Shown here: in pieces, positions 29,985-38,997 of the stretch | Layout: each line of letters opens with the position of its first letter | How positions within the stretch are numbered: the first letter of the stretch is position 1 | Assembly: GCF_014502795.1 (NCBI RefSeq) | Contig: NZ_JACVHF010000001.1 | Location: 434,001 to 498,000, forward strand | Direction: 5' to 3' | DNA: 64,000 bases | From: Heliobacterium chlorum | GTDB taxonomy: Bacteria > Bacillota > Desulfitobacteriia > Heliobacteriales > Heliobacteriaceae | The notes under the pieces: model-generated | Database searches by the model: none | What the model saw: the letters and a program-made list of their open reading frames with translations, nothing else | What the model was told of the DNA's origin: nothing | Translations under genes and position numbers: made by a program

Positions 29985-32834
29985 ATGAGTAAAAAACGTA
30001 GGGGAATGGGTGGACCAGAAACAGATCATGAACCGGACAAGCCCTGGCATCAGTTGGACAAGGCCGAGCTTTTCGGCGCTTTACAGACAGGCGTTGATGG
30101 ATTGACATCGAGAGAGGCCCGGGAAAGGTTGTCCCAGATCGGCCCGAACGCACTCGAAGCTGCCGAAGCGACGCCGCTGTGGAAAAAGTTTTTCGCCCAG
30201 TTCCAAGATTTTATGATCCTCGTGTTGCTGGCGGCGACGGCCATTTCCGCATTTTTAGGGGAAATCGTCGATGCCGTCACCATTTTGTTGATCGTGGCCT
30301 TGAATGCGGTCTTAGGTTTTGTTCAGGAGTTTCGGGCGGAACAATCCTTAGAGGCTTTGAAAAAGCTTACGGCGCCCGAGGCAAGAGTGATCCGCGACGG
30401 CCAGGAGGTTCGCATCCGGGCCGACGAAGTCGTGCCGGGAGATATGGTGCTGTTGGAAGCGGGCGATCGAGTTCCGGCCGATATGCGCATCATGGAAAGC
30501 CACGAGCTTGAAGTGGATGAAGCTCCATTGACCGGTGAGTCTATGCCCGTCGCCAAACGAGCTGAACCGCTGACGACGCTCGGCCTCGGGATTGGAGACA
30601 TGGCGAACATGGCCTTTTCGGGAACAATCGTCACCCGTGGTCGTGGACAAGGCGTCGTTACAGCCACGGGGATGAGGACTGAGATGGGACGCATCGCTTA
30701 TATGATCGAATCGGTGGAAGATGAACTGACACCGCTTCAACGTCGCCTCGATGAACTCGGAAAAATCCTTGTGGCTGTCTGCTTGGCCATTTGCCTGGTC
30801 GTCGTCTTCATCGGCTTATGGCAAGGCGAACCAGTATACCGGATGGTGCTGACCGGCGTCAGCCTGGCTGTGGCTGCGATTCCAGAAGGCTTGCCGGCTA
30901 TTGTGACGATCGTACTGGCGATCGGCGTGCAAAAGATGATCAAGAGCCGGGCCATCATTCGCAAGCTACCTGCCGTGGAGACTTTGGGATGCGCCACAGC
31001 GATCTGTTCAGACAAAACGGGCACATTGACTCAAAACCAGATGACCGTTCGGCAGGTCTACTTAAATGGCGATACGATCATGGTCGGCGGGCAGGGATAT
31101 GAACCGAAAGGGGAGTTGATGGCTGCCGGCCGGAAGATACAAGTGACCGAGGGGAGCCGTGGCGGTACCGATTCGACCGACTTGAATACGCTGCTCTTGG
31201 CCAGCGTCCTATGTAATAATGCGGAAATCGTCAATCAGGGAATCGCTGAGCGCGGTTCGAACAGTTCCTGGTCCAAGAAGAAAGCGAAAACAGGCAGAGG
31301 AGAGTCGGCACACTGGACCATCAACGGCGATCCGACAGAGGGAGCCTTATTGGTTTTGGCAGCCAAGGGAGGATTTCACCGTCAAAATGTCGAACACGAG
31401 TACGAACGGATACAAGAACTGCCTTTTGATTCCGACCGTAAACGCATGGCTGTGATCATTCGTAACCGTACCCATAAAAAGTTATCCTTTGTCAAAGGCG
31501 CTCCGGAGACGATGCTAGCCCGTTGTTCTTCTATCCGTCAAAATGGTGTCGATGTTCCCATGACAGAGCAGAAGCGAAAGCAGATCCTATCGGAAAATGA
31601 GCGCATGGCCCAAGAGGCTTTACGTGTGCTCGCTTTGGCTTATCGAACTCTGCCGGAACATCTGACCGAGGAAGAATTAAAGGAGACCGTCGAAGAAGAT
31701 CTCGTTTTTCTCGGCCTCGTCGGCATGATGGATCCGCCACGGCCGGGCGTGAAGCAAGCGGTGGAGCGCTGTGCCAAAGCGGGCATACGCACAGTCATGA
31801 TCACCGGCGATCATCCGGTGACGGCCTTCGCCGTTGCCCGGGAATTGGGGATCGCCCAGCGGACCGAAGAGGTTATCACCGGTGCCCAGTTAGAAGAGAT
31901 GGGCGAACAGGATCTGGTCGAAAAGGTATCTCGTATATCCGTCTTTGCCCGCGTGTCGCCGGCCCATAAACTTCGCATCGTCCGGGCTTTTAAAGGACGA
32001 GGCCATGTGGTGGCCATGACCGGTGACGGAGTCAATGACGCGCCAGCGGTAAAAGAATCGGACATCGGCATCGCCATGGGCCGTACCGGAACCGATGTGA
32101 CCAAAGAAGCCTCGTCCATGGTCCTGTCTGACGATAACTTTGTGACAATTGTCGGGGCTGTGGAACAAGGCCGCGCCACTTACGACAACATCCGGAAGTT
32201 TGTTCGCTATCTTCTCTCCTGCAACGCCGGTGAAGTCCTGGTGATGTTCCTGGCCAGTCTCTTCGCCATGCCGCTGCCATTGCTGCCGGTACAACTGCTC
32301 TGGGTAAACCTTGTCACAGATGGTTTGCCGGCTATGGCGCTGGGGGTCGATTCTCCCGATCCGGACGTGATGAACCGCAAACCACGCCATCCGAAGGAAA
32401 GCGTGTTAGCGGGCGGGCTGGGACGCCGGATCCTGATCTGGGGTACATACTGCGGATTAGCTACACTCGCTGTTTTCTCCTGGGGCATCTATCTGGGCGA
32501 TCTTCCCCTGGCGAGAACGATGGCTTTTTGTACATTGACCTTCTTCCAACTTTTTTACGTCTTTGACTGTCGATCTGACCGGTACTCCATTTTTGAACTA
32601 GGCTGGATGACGAACCCCCATCTACTTGCGGCCGTATTCCTTTCCGGTGCCATGCAATTGGCCGTCGTATATATCCCTTGGCTGCAAAAGATTTTTCAAA
32701 CCGTTCCTCTCGAACCGTCCCACTGGCTCGTCGTCTTATTCATGGCCGGAGGCTGGCTGCTGGTTACCGGGTTGTGGCATCTGGTCAGCCGCCCCTTCAG
32801 CCAAAATCGCCGACGTCCTGTCCTTGGTCAGTGA
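29985..32834 (+). CDS. P-type calcium-transporting ATPase (P2A type)
   Basis: A 949-residue membrane pump. It shows the actuator TGES loop (APLTGESMPVA near residue 182), the phosphorylation site DKTGTLTQNQM (about 345) and hinge TGDGVNDAPAVKESDIG (about 680). PEGLPAIVTI in M4 holds the Glu that binds Ca2+ in SERCA-like pumps, and NLVTDGLPA in M6 supplies an Asn and Asp. Ten membrane segments are expected. It most likely exports Ca2+ from the cytoplasm, as B. subtilis YloB does in spores. It is divergent from rqcH with a 170-bp gap. The ATG at 29985 follows GAGGGA. Confidence 0.92.
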   Translation: MSKKRRGMGGPETDHEPDKPWHQLDKAELFGALQTGVDGLTSREARERLSQIGPNALEAAEATPLWKKFFAQFQDFMILVLLAATAISAFLGEIVDAVTILLIVALNAVLGFVQEFRAEQSLEALKKLTAPEARVIRDGQEVRIRADEVVPGDMVLLEAGDRVPADMRIMESHELEVDEAPLTGESMPVAKRAEPLTTLGLGIGDMANMAFSGTIVTRGRGQGVVTATGMRTEMGRIAYMIESVEDELTPLQRRLDELGKILVAVCLAICLVVVFIGLWQGEPVYRMVLTGVSLAVAAIPEGLPAIVTIVLAIGVQKMIKSRAIIRKLPAVETLGCATAICSDKTGTLTQNQMTVRQVYLNGDTIMVGGQGYEPKGELMAAGRKIQVTEGSRGGTDSTDLNTLLLASVLCNNAEIVNQGIAERGSNSSWSKKKAKTGRGESAHWTINGDPTEGALLVLAAKGGFHRQNVEHEYERIQELPFDSDRKRMAVIIRNRTHKKLSFVKGAPETMLARCSSIRQNGVDVPMTEQKRKQILSENERMAQEALRVLALAYRTLPEHLTEEELKETVEEDLVFLGLVGMMDPPRPGVKQAVERCAKAGIRTVMITGDHPVTAFAVARELGIAQRTEEVITGAQLEEMGEQDLVEKVSRISVFARVSPAHKLRIVRAFKGRGHVVAMTGDGVNDAPAVKESDIGIAMGRTGTDVTKEASSMVLSDDNFVTIVGAVEQGRATYDNIRKFVRYLLSCNAGEVLVMFLASLFAMPLPLLPVQLLWVNLVTDGLPAMALGVDSPDPDVMNRKPRHPKESVLAGGLGRRILIWGTYCGLATLAVFSWGIYLGDLPLARTMAFCTLTFFQLFYVFDCRSDRYSIFELGWMTNPHLLAAVFLSGAMQLAVVYIPWLQKIFQTVPLEPSHWLVVLFMAGGWLLVTGLWHLVSRPFSQNRRRPVLGQ

Positions 32835-32882
32835 TGGGACGGGGAAGGGGAATGGGAAAATAGAAAGGTGGCTTTTGACAAC

Positions 32883-33725
32883 ATGGACTTTGTGAAAATG
32901 CATGGACTTGGCAACGACTTCGTTATTGTCAACGCCTTACATTCCCCTAACCTTGAACGCACTGATTGGGAAAAGGTGGCGGTTCGCTTATGCGACCGCC
33001 ACTACGGCATTGGCGCCGATGGATTGATCATCATCTTTCCCTCGGAAAAAGCCGACATCCGCTGGCGTATCCTCAATGCCGACGGATCGGAAGCGGAAAT
33101 GTGCGGCAACGGCATCCGCTGTGTCGCTCGGTACGTCTATGAGCGGGGAATTGTGCCGAAAGCCCGCGTAGAAGTGGAGACACTAGCCGGGATCATCGTT
33201 CCAGAGATCATCTTCGAAGACGGTGAAATTAAAGGGATACGGGTCGATATGGGCGAGCCTCGTCTGGAACGAAGCCAAATCCCCATGACTGGACCGCAGG
33301 GAAAAGTAATCCAGGAAGAACTCACTGTAGACGAAGAGACCTTTCCTGTCACCGCCGTTTCCATGGGGAATCCTCATTGCCTGATCTTTGTCGATGATAT
33401 CGAGAAAGCTCCTGTGACCACGGTGGGACCGAAGGTGGAGAAACATAGCGCTTTTCCACAGAAAACAAACGTGGAATTTGTTCAAGTCTTAAACCACTCG
33501 GAAGTGAACATGCTCGTCTGGGAACGCGGGGTAGGACCCACCCTCGCCTGCGGCACCGGAGCTTGCGCCACCGCCGTCGGTTCCATCCTCAATGGCTATA
33601 CAGGCCGCGAAGTAAAAGTACATCTAGCCGGCGGAACACTGCTTATTGAATGGAACGAAGTGAATAACCGGGTCTACATGACCGGTCCGGCTGTCGAAGT
33701 TTTTCAAGGTCAATATCCGATATAG
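32883..33725 (+). CDS. dapF: Diaminopimelate epimerase
   Basis: A 280-residue cofactor-free racemase converting LL- to meso-diaminopimelate for lysine and peptidoglycan. The two active-site Cys are in EMCGNGIRC (about residue 73) and [11 protein letters not shown] (about residue 222). The start [13 protein letters not shown] is family-typical, supporting ATG 32883 (AAGGTGG 12 nt upstream) over GTG 32868. It is unlinked to other dap genes and ends at a strong terminator. Confidence 0.95.
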   Translation: MDFVKMHGLGNDFVIVNALHSPNLERTDWEKVAVRLCDRHYGIGADGLIIIFPSEKADIRWRILNADGSEAEMCGNGIRCVARYVYERGIVPKARVEVETLAGIIVPEIIFEDGEIKGIRVDMGEPRLERSQIPMTGPQGKVIQEELTVDEETFPVTAVSMGNPHCLIFVDDIEKAPVTTVGPKVEKHSAFPQKTNVEFVQVLNHSEVNMLVWERGVGPTLACGTGACATAVGSILNGYTGREVKVHLAGGTLLIEWNEVNNRVYMTGPAVEVFQGQYPI

Positions 33726-33775
33726 GGAATCCTAACCGTATCGGCTGCATGCAATATGGGGAAGCCTATTCCTAC

Positions 33776-33803
33776 AAAGGGCCACGATTTCGGCCCTTTT
33801 TTT
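33776..33803 (+). terminator. Rho-independent terminator after dapF
   Basis: An AAAGGGCC/GGCCCTTT stem (33776-33783 with 33792-33799), 8-nt loop and seven Ts. Confidence 0.9.
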
Positions 33804-33829
33804 GTTACATGGAAAAGGATTTATACAAT
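33802..33829 (+). promoter_or_regulatory. Promoter of the yicC-mihF-remA-gmk operon
   Basis: TTGTTA (33802-33807), a 16-bp spacer and TACAAT (33824-33829), starting within the dapF terminator T-run. The leader contains a hairpin CCCGTTT/AAACGGG (33846-33852 with 33873-33879) before the yicC ribosome site. Confidence 0.6.
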
Positions 33830-33900
33830 TAAAGTCGAATAAAGTCCCGTTTGGAATTTATGGCAATCAGCAAAACGGGCCGTTAAAAGGAGCATGGAAC

Positions 33901-34779
33901 GTGATCAAGAGCATGACCGGTTACGGCCGGGGCGAAGCCTGCGGAGCCGGCAAGCGGGTAACCGTGGAAGCGAAGGCGGTAAACCATCGCTACTCCGAAG
34001 TGATGGTGCGTCTGCCCAAGAGCTACATGGGCTTAGAAGATCTGATCAAGCGTATATTTTTACAAAAGGTTTCCCGAGGCAGGATCGATGTTTTTGTCAA
34101 CTTTGAAGCGGACGGGGAAGAGACCAGCCAGGTAAAGGTTGACAAGCAATTGGCTGTTAGATATTATAAATCGTTGAAAGACTTGGCCCAGGAAATGGAT
34201 CTCACCTTTGATCTCACCGTCTCTCATCTGATGGGTCTGCCCGAAGTGATTACTTTGGCTGAACCGGAAGAAGACATGGAGGAAGTGGCTCGTGTCGTCG
34301 AAGGAGCAACTCAGCAGGCCCTCGATGGCTTGGTGAGCATGCGGATGCAAGAGGGCAACTCACTGGCAGAGGACCTCTTCTTGCGCCTGACCTTTCTCCG
34401 GCAACGAATCAAAGCGGTAGAGGAACGAGCTCCCTTCGTGGCAGCAGAACATATGGAGCGCATGCGGGAACGCCTGAAAGAACTGCTGGGACAGGTTCCT
34501 GTCGATGAACAACGGCTGACCACAGAAATCGCTCTTTTTGCTGATCGTACCAACATAACGGAAGAACTAGTCCGTCTCGACAGCCACTTGGAGCAATTTC
34601 AAAGGGCATTGCGATCGCAAGAACCAGTCGGTCGAAAGCTCGATTTCTTGGTTCAAGAGATGAATCGGGAAGTGAACACGATCGGCTCGAAAAGCAACGA
34701 CCTCGATATATCCCGACATGTTGTAGATTTAAAGAGTGAATTGGAAAAAATCCGCGAACAGGTGCAAAACGTCGAATAG
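33901..34779 (+). CDS. yicC: YicC family endoribonuclease
   Basis: A 292-residue YicC/YloC protein. The N-terminal IKSMTGYGRGE and NHRYSEVMVRLP stretch, and the C-terminal DFLVQEMNREVNTIGSK followed by VDLKSELEKIREQVQN, are the two conserved family blocks. E. coli YicC is reported as an RNase that degrades the small RNA RyhB; the general role in Bacillota is less clear. AAAAGGAG supports GTG 33901 rather than the far upstream ATG 33802, which lies in the promoter. It heads an operon whose order (yicC-remA-gmk-rpoZ-coaBC) is conserved. Confidence 0.92.
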   Translation: MIKSMTGYGRGEACGAGKRVTVEAKAVNHRYSEVMVRLPKSYMGLEDLIKRIFLQKVSRGRIDVFVNFEADGEETSQVKVDKQLAVRYYKSLKDLAQEMDLTFDLTVSHLMGLPEVITLAEPEEDMEEVARVVEGATQQALDGLVSMRMQEGNSLAEDLFLRLTFLRQRIKAVEERAPFVAAEHMERMRERLKELLGQVPVDEQRLTTEIALFADRTNITEELVRLDSHLEQFQRALRSQEPVGRKLDFLVQEMNREVNTIGSKSNDLDISRHVVDLKSELEKIREQVQNVE

Positions 34780-34810
34780 CAGTGCCTGGACCCAAATTAG
34801 GAGGATCGTC

Positions 34811-35116
34811 ATGGCTGTTCCCACATTAACTCAAGAACAAAAACAAGAAGCTCTAAAAAAAGCCCATGCCATTCGCAGCAGTCGTACACAACTGCGCAAC
34901 CAGCTGAAGTCCGGCGTGATTACCGTCGAAACCGTCTTGAACCGGGAAGATGAAATCGTCAAGGGGATGCGGGTACTCTATCTGCTGGAGTCGCTGCCGA
35001 AAGTGGGGAAGCGGACTGCTCGACGCATCATGGCCGATATCGGCATTGACGAATCGCGCCGCCTGCAAGGTTTGGGAACTCGGCAACGAGATGCGCTGCT
35101 GTCGAAACTGACTTAG
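34811..35116 (+). CDS. mihF: Integration host factor, actinobacterial type (mIHF)
   Basis: A 101-residue DNA-binding protein of the mIHF family. It has a long N-terminal basic helix ([20 protein letters not shown]), then a helix-two-turn-helix/HhH region [20 protein letters not shown] that contacts DNA non-specifically. It is unrelated to HU-like IHF. In Actinobacteria mIHF compacts the nucleoid and its gene stands immediately before gmk, as it nearly does here (only remA intervenes). GGAGGATCGTC precedes ATG 34811. Confidence 0.9.
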   Translation: MAVPTLTQEQKQEALKKAHAIRSSRTQLRNQLKSGVITVETVLNREDEIVKGMRVLYLLESLPKVGKRTARRIMADIGIDESRRLQGLGTRQRDALLSKLT

Positions 35117-35127
35117 GAGGAACCGAA

Positions 35128-35403
35128 GTGGATATCAAATTGATCAATATCGGTTTTGGGAATATTGTTTCTGCCAACCGTATTGTCGCGATTGTCAGTC
35201 CTGAGTCAGCGCCGATCAAGCGCATCATTCAGGAAGCCCGGGACCGGGGGATGCTCATCGACGCTACCTATGGCCGGCGCACCCGGGCGGTAATAATCGC
35301 CGATAGCGACCATGTCATCTTATCGGCTGTTCAGCCTGAAACGGTGGCTCATCGTCTGTCGGCCAAGGAGACGGGTCATCATGGAGATGAAGGAACCGAA
35401 TAA
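35128..35403 (+). CDS. remA: RemA family DNA-binding regulator (DUF370)
   Basis: A 91-residue protein with the family core [20 protein letters not shown] and [20 protein letters not shown]. subtilis RemA forms ring-like oligomers that wrap DNA and activate biofilm matrix and osmoprotection genes. In other clostridia the targets are unknown. It starts with GTG 35128 after AGGAGGAACC and overlaps gmk by 23 bp. The length and position upstream of gmk are conserved. Confidence 0.93.
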   Translation: MDIKLINIGFGNIVSANRIVAIVSPESAPIKRIIQEARDRGMLIDATYGRRTRAVIIADSDHVILSAVQPETVAHRLSAKETGHHGDEGTE

Positions 35404-36019
35404 AGGGACTTATATTCTGGAATCCTGGCTAGCTCGGATGGGTCGCGGTGTACTTCTCGTCATCTCGGGACCTTCTGGAGCAGGTAAGGGAACTCTGAGC
35501 CGTTTGCTTCTGTCGAAGCAAAAACAACTGAAACTGTCCATTTCAGCGACGACAAGACCTCCCCGTTGCGGCGAAATCCACGGGGAACATTACTATTTTC
35601 TCAGTAAAGATGATTTTGAAGGGCAGATCGAAGAGAACAACTTCTTGGAATATGCCCAAGTATATGATAACTACTACGGAACACCCTTGAAACCGGTGGA
35701 AGAGTCACTTTCCAATGGGCAGGATGTACTATTGGAAATCGATATTCAGGGCGCTTTGCAAGTAAAAAGCCGTTACCCGGAAGCCGCCCTGATTTTTATC
35801 GCGCCACCGTCCCTCGATGAACTAGCAAAACGGATCTACGGGCGAGGCACCGATAGTCCCGAAGTGATTGAAAAACGACTAAGCCTGGCCTCAGCGGAAC
35901 TGGAGTTCATCGACAAATACGATTACTGCGTGATCAACGACGATGCCGAATGGGCTACAGCCCGCCTCCAAGCGATTTTGGAAGCGGAAAAGAGCCGGGT
36001 CTATCGGAAATCGGAGTAG
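35381..36019 (+). CDS. gmk: Guanylate kinase
   Basis: A 212-residue kinase that phosphorylates GMP to GDP. The P-loop [10 protein letters not shown] is near residue 30 and the GMP-binding stretch STTRPPR-like [17 protein letters not shown] follows. The core starts at [10 protein letters not shown] (35438), so the protein has a 19-residue N-terminal extension if ATG 35381 is right. AAGGAG at 35365-35370 supports that start and nothing suitable precedes 35438. It overlaps remA. Confidence 0.95.
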   Translation: MEMKEPNKGTYILESWLARMGRGVLLVISGPSGAGKGTLSRLLLSKQKQLKLSISATTRPPRCGEIHGEHYYFLSKDDFEGQIEENNFLEYAQVYDNYYGTPLKPVEESLSNGQDVLLEIDIQGALQVKSRYPEAALIFIAPPSLDELAKRIYGRGTDSPEVIEKRLSLASAELEFIDKYDYCVINDDAEWATARLQAILEAEKSRVYRKSE

Positions 36020-36148
36020 CCGGAGTAATATATTTTATTTCTTTTGTTACATTAGTCATGGAGCGATAGTCCCAAGACACGGCGTCGCTCTACATGGAGT
36101 ACATTAAAAAGGCAATCCTTTTCTGAGCAGCTTCGGGAGGTGTGACCC

Positions 36149-36358
36149 TTGAACCAACCATCCCTTGACCGTTTGATGGAAAAAGTGGACAGCAAATACG
36201 CTCTGGTGGTGTTGGCTGCCAAACGAGCCCGCGCCATCACCGACAAATCAGAACCGATGGTAAGTACGTCCAAGTCGACCAAGCCGGTGAGCCTGGCTCT
36301 GCAAGAGATTGTGGAAGGCAAAATCCGTTTCCAACAACCGAAAGGCGGCATTAAGTGA
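36149..36358 (+). CDS. rpoZ: RNA polymerase omega subunit
   Basis: A 69-residue subunit that helps assemble beta-prime. The motif LDRLMEKVDSKYALVVLAAKRAR near the start is diagnostic (seen here as SKYALVVLAAKRAR), and the C-terminal half with LALQEIVEGKI is typical. It starts with TTG 36149 after GGGAGGTG. Its stop overlaps the coaBC start by 4 bp. The 129-bp gap before it has a GAGCGA/TCGCTC hairpin (36061-36090) and no clear promoter. Confidence 0.93.
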   Translation: MNQPSLDRLMEKVDSKYALVVLAAKRARAITDKSEPMVSTSKSTKPVSLALQEIVEGKIRFQQPKGGIK

Positions 36359-37581
36359 GCCAGCCGATGATGAAACAATCGCTGCGAGACAAATTGATCG
36401 TAGTCGGCGTCAGCGGCGGTATCGCCGCCTATAAAGCTTGTGAACTGGTCAGTCGTTTGGTGAAAGCCGGAAGCCGAGTTCAGGTGATTCTCACTGAATC
36501 GGCCACGAAGTTTGTCGGTCCCTTGACTTTCCAAACGCTCTCCCAGCAGCCAGTGATTTTCGATATGTTTGAAGAACCGAAGCAGTGGAACGTGGCCCAC
36601 GTGTCTGTCGCGGAAGCGGCAGACCTTTTTGTGTTGGCACCAGCTACAGCGAACATCATCGGTAAACTGCGCTCGGGCATCGCCGACGATTTTCTATCGA
36701 CGACTCTGTTAGCCACGAAAGCTCCACTCGTGATCGCACCGGCGATGAACGTGAACATGTACTCCCACCCTGCCGTAGAAGAAAACATAGCAGTTCTTTG
36801 CCAGCGTGGAGCGATCATTGTAGAACCGGAGGTCGGGCGGCTCGCCTGCGGGACTTCCGGCAAAGGGCGCTTAGCCGAGGTGGAACGAATCTTAGCGGCC
36901 ATCGAAGAAGCTCTATCGCCGTCAAAGGATATGGCAGGGCAACGGGTTTTGATCACTGCTGGCGGAACCCGGGAGGCGATCGATCCTGTTCGTTACATCA
37001 CGAACCGTTCCTCCGGTAAGATGGGCTACGCCTTGGCTCAGGAGGCGCTACGGCGCGGTGCTCAAGTCACCTTAGTCACTGCACCGACTGGATTAGAGAT
37101 TCCCGCCGGAGTGGAAGCGGTCATGGTCGAGTCGGCCGAAGAGATGCGCCGAGCTGTCTTAGAGCGCTTTGAACGAGTAGATGTCGTCGTAAAAGCGGCG
37201 GCAGTGGCTGACTACCGCCCCTTAATTCAACAGGACCAGAAACTTAAAAAGAAGACAGACCGCCTCCTTTTGGAAATGGTCAAAAATCCCGATATCCTTG
37301 CCGAATTAGGTCAGAAAAAAGATCGGCAAGTTTTGGTCGGATTTGCAGCCGAGACGAACGATGTAGAGACCTACGCACTGGACAAGCTGGGCCGCAAAAA
37401 TCTGGACCTAATGGTAGCGAACGATGTCACTCAGCCTGGGGCGGGTTTTGGGACAGACACGAATATCGTTACGATTTTTAATCGCCAGGGCGACAAAGAA
37501 AAGTTGAACCTGATGTCAAAAACGGAAGTGGCCCGTCGTATCTTCGATAAGGTAATCGAAATCTTGTCGGCTCGTGTGTGA
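36355..37581 (+). CDS. coaBC: Bifunctional phosphopantothenoylcysteine decarboxylase / phosphopantothenate-cysteine ligase
   Basis: A 408-residue fusion protein for two steps of coenzyme A synthesis. The N-terminal CoaC half (1-185) is a flavoprotein with VGVSGGIAAYKACEL and PAMNVNMYSHPA; the substrate-recognition Cys is in LACGTSGKGRL. The C-terminal CoaB half (190-405) has ITAGGTREAIDPVRYITNRS (the nucleotide site) and KKKTDRLLLEMVKNPDIL. It is acting in the cytoplasm and coupled to rpoZ by overlap; the start is GTG 36355. Confidence 0.95.
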   Translation: MSQPMMKQSLRDKLIVVGVSGGIAAYKACELVSRLVKAGSRVQVILTESATKFVGPLTFQTLSQQPVIFDMFEEPKQWNVAHVSVAEAADLFVLAPATANIIGKLRSGIADDFLSTTLLATKAPLVIAPAMNVNMYSHPAVEENIAVLCQRGAIIVEPEVGRLACGTSGKGRLAEVERILAAIEEALSPSKDMAGQRVLITAGGTREAIDPVRYITNRSSGKMGYALAQEALRRGAQVTLVTAPTGLEIPAGVEAVMVESAEEMRRAVLERFERVDVVVKAAAVADYRPLIQQDQKLKKKTDRLLLEMVKNPDILAELGQKKDRQVLVGFAAETNDVETYALDKLGRKNLDLMVANDVTQPGAGFGTDTNIVTIFNRQGDKEKLNLMSKTEVARRIFDKVIEILSARV

Positions 37582-37696
37582 TCAATCCCCTTGTATTTCA
37601 TGCTCGTACTTGTTAATCTAGGTAAGAAAGACAAAGGGGAACATTTCCTCAACAATCTATCGAAATTCGGCTAAGGCCGTAAAGGAGGAAACACTA

Positions 37697-38890
37697 TTGA
37701 ACCGTAGACGCCTCTTCACGTCGGAATCTGTCACCGAAGGTCATCCCGATAAAGTGGCTGACCAGATCTCCGATGCCGTACTGGATGCGATCTTTACCCA
37801 AGATCCCATGGCTCGGGTAGCCTGTGAAACCTCTGTAACGACCGGTTTGGTACTGGTAGCTGGTGAGATCACCACCCAGTGCTATGTAGATATTCCGAAA
37901 GTGGTTCGGCAAACGATCCGTGAAATCGGCTATACCCGCGCGAAATTCGGCTTTGACTGTGAAACTTGTGCTGTTTTGACCTCCATCGACGAGCAATCGG
38001 CTGACATTGCCATGGGTGTGGACAAGGCTCTGGAAGCGAAAACCGGTGAAATGAGCGACTCTGAGATTGAAGCGATCGGCGCCGGTGACCAAGGTATGAT
38101 GTTCGGTTATGCCACCAACGAAACACCGGAATTCATGCCGATGCCCGTTTCCTTGGCTCACAAACTCTCTCGCCGCCTCTCGGAAGTCCGGAAGACCGGT
38201 GAGCTGGAATACCTTCGCCCCGACGGCAAAACGCAAGTCACTGTTGAGTATGATGGGGACAAACCGGTCCGTGTGGACACCGTCGTCATCTCCACTCAAC
38301 ACTCTCCAGAAGTATCCCTGGAGACCATCAAGTCCGACTTAATCGAACGGGTAATCCTGCCTATCATCCCGCGGGAACTGCTCGACGAAAAAACTCGTTA
38401 TTTCATCAACCCCACCGGTCGCTTTGTCATTGGCGGACCTCAAGGTGACGCCGGTCTGACCGGCCGGAAGATCATCGTCGACACTTACGGCGGTATGGCC
38501 CGTCATGGCGGCGGCGCCTTCTCCGGCAAAGACCCCACAAAAGTGGACCGCTCTGCCGCCTATGCCGCTCGGTATGTAGCGAAGAACGTCGTCGCTGCCG
38601 GCCTAGCCGACCGTTGCGAAATTCAAATCGCCTACGCTATCGGTGTTGCCCATCCCGTTTCTGTCATGGTCGAAACCTTTGGTACCGGTAAAGTGGACGA
38701 GGCTAAGATTGAAGAATGGGTTAAGCAAGTCTTTGATCTCCGTCCTGCCGGAATTATCAAAGAGCTCGACTTGCGCCGGCCCATCTATCGTCAAACTGCC
38801 GCCTACGGCCACTTTGGTCGCAACGATCTGGACCTCCCTTGGGAGCGTTTGGACAAGGTGGAAGCCCTCAAAAAACTGGCTGGCCTGTAA
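37697..38890 (+). CDS. metK: S-adenosylmethionine synthetase
   Basis: A 397-residue enzyme making SAM from methionine and ATP. All three signatures are intact: [14 protein letters not shown] near residue 17, [13 protein letters not shown] near residue 119 and [16 protein letters not shown] near residue 272. The start is TTG 37697 with AAAGGAGG 8 nt upstream. No S-box SAM riboswitch is recognisable in the 115-bp gap upstream, unlike many Bacillota metK genes. A hairpin with a short T-run follows. Confidence 0.96.
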   Translation: MNRRRLFTSESVTEGHPDKVADQISDAVLDAIFTQDPMARVACETSVTTGLVLVAGEITTQCYVDIPKVVRQTIREIGYTRAKFGFDCETCAVLTSIDEQSADIAMGVDKALEAKTGEMSDSEIEAIGAGDQGMMFGYATNETPEFMPMPVSLAHKLSRRLSEVRKTGELEYLRPDGKTQVTVEYDGDKPVRVDTVVISTQHSPEVSLETIKSDLIERVILPIIPRELLDEKTRYFINPTGRFVIGGPQGDAGLTGRKIIVDTYGGMARHGGGAFSGKDPTKVDRSAAYAARYVAKNVVAAGLADRCEIQIAYAIGVAHPVSVMVETFGTGKVDEAKIEEWVKQVFDLRPAGIIKELDLRRPIYRQTAAYGHFGRNDLDLPWERLDKVEALKKLAGL

Positions 38891-38915
38891 TCGATATCAA
38901 ACCACATATGACAAC

Positions 38916-38940
38916 GCCCGGGGCTCTAGCTCCGGGCTTT
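38916..38940 (+). terminator. Terminator-like hairpin after metK
   Basis: A GC-rich near-perfect stem (38916-38925 with 38928-38937, one G-T pair) followed by only TTT. Confidence 0.65.
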
Positions 38941-38959
38941 CATCTTGCTTGACCCGATT

Positions 38960-38968
38960 TGATATAAT
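38960..38968 (+). promoter_or_regulatory. Extended -10 promoter upstream of priA
   Basis: TGATATAAT gives a TGN-extended perfect -10 at 38963-38968, about 30 bp before priA. No good -35 at the right distance. Confidence 0.5.
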
Positions 38969-38997
38969 GAAAACAACGATAACCTCGGGGTGAGCCG

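Noticed and set aside
36046-36075. Weak resemblance (TCATGGAGCGA and TAGTC) to the 49-bp miniature repeat
   Set aside because: Only 16 scattered bases match and neither terminus is present.
37582-37696. Possible SAM riboswitch before metK
   Set aside because: The gap is only 115 bp and lacks the S-box core stems and terminator.
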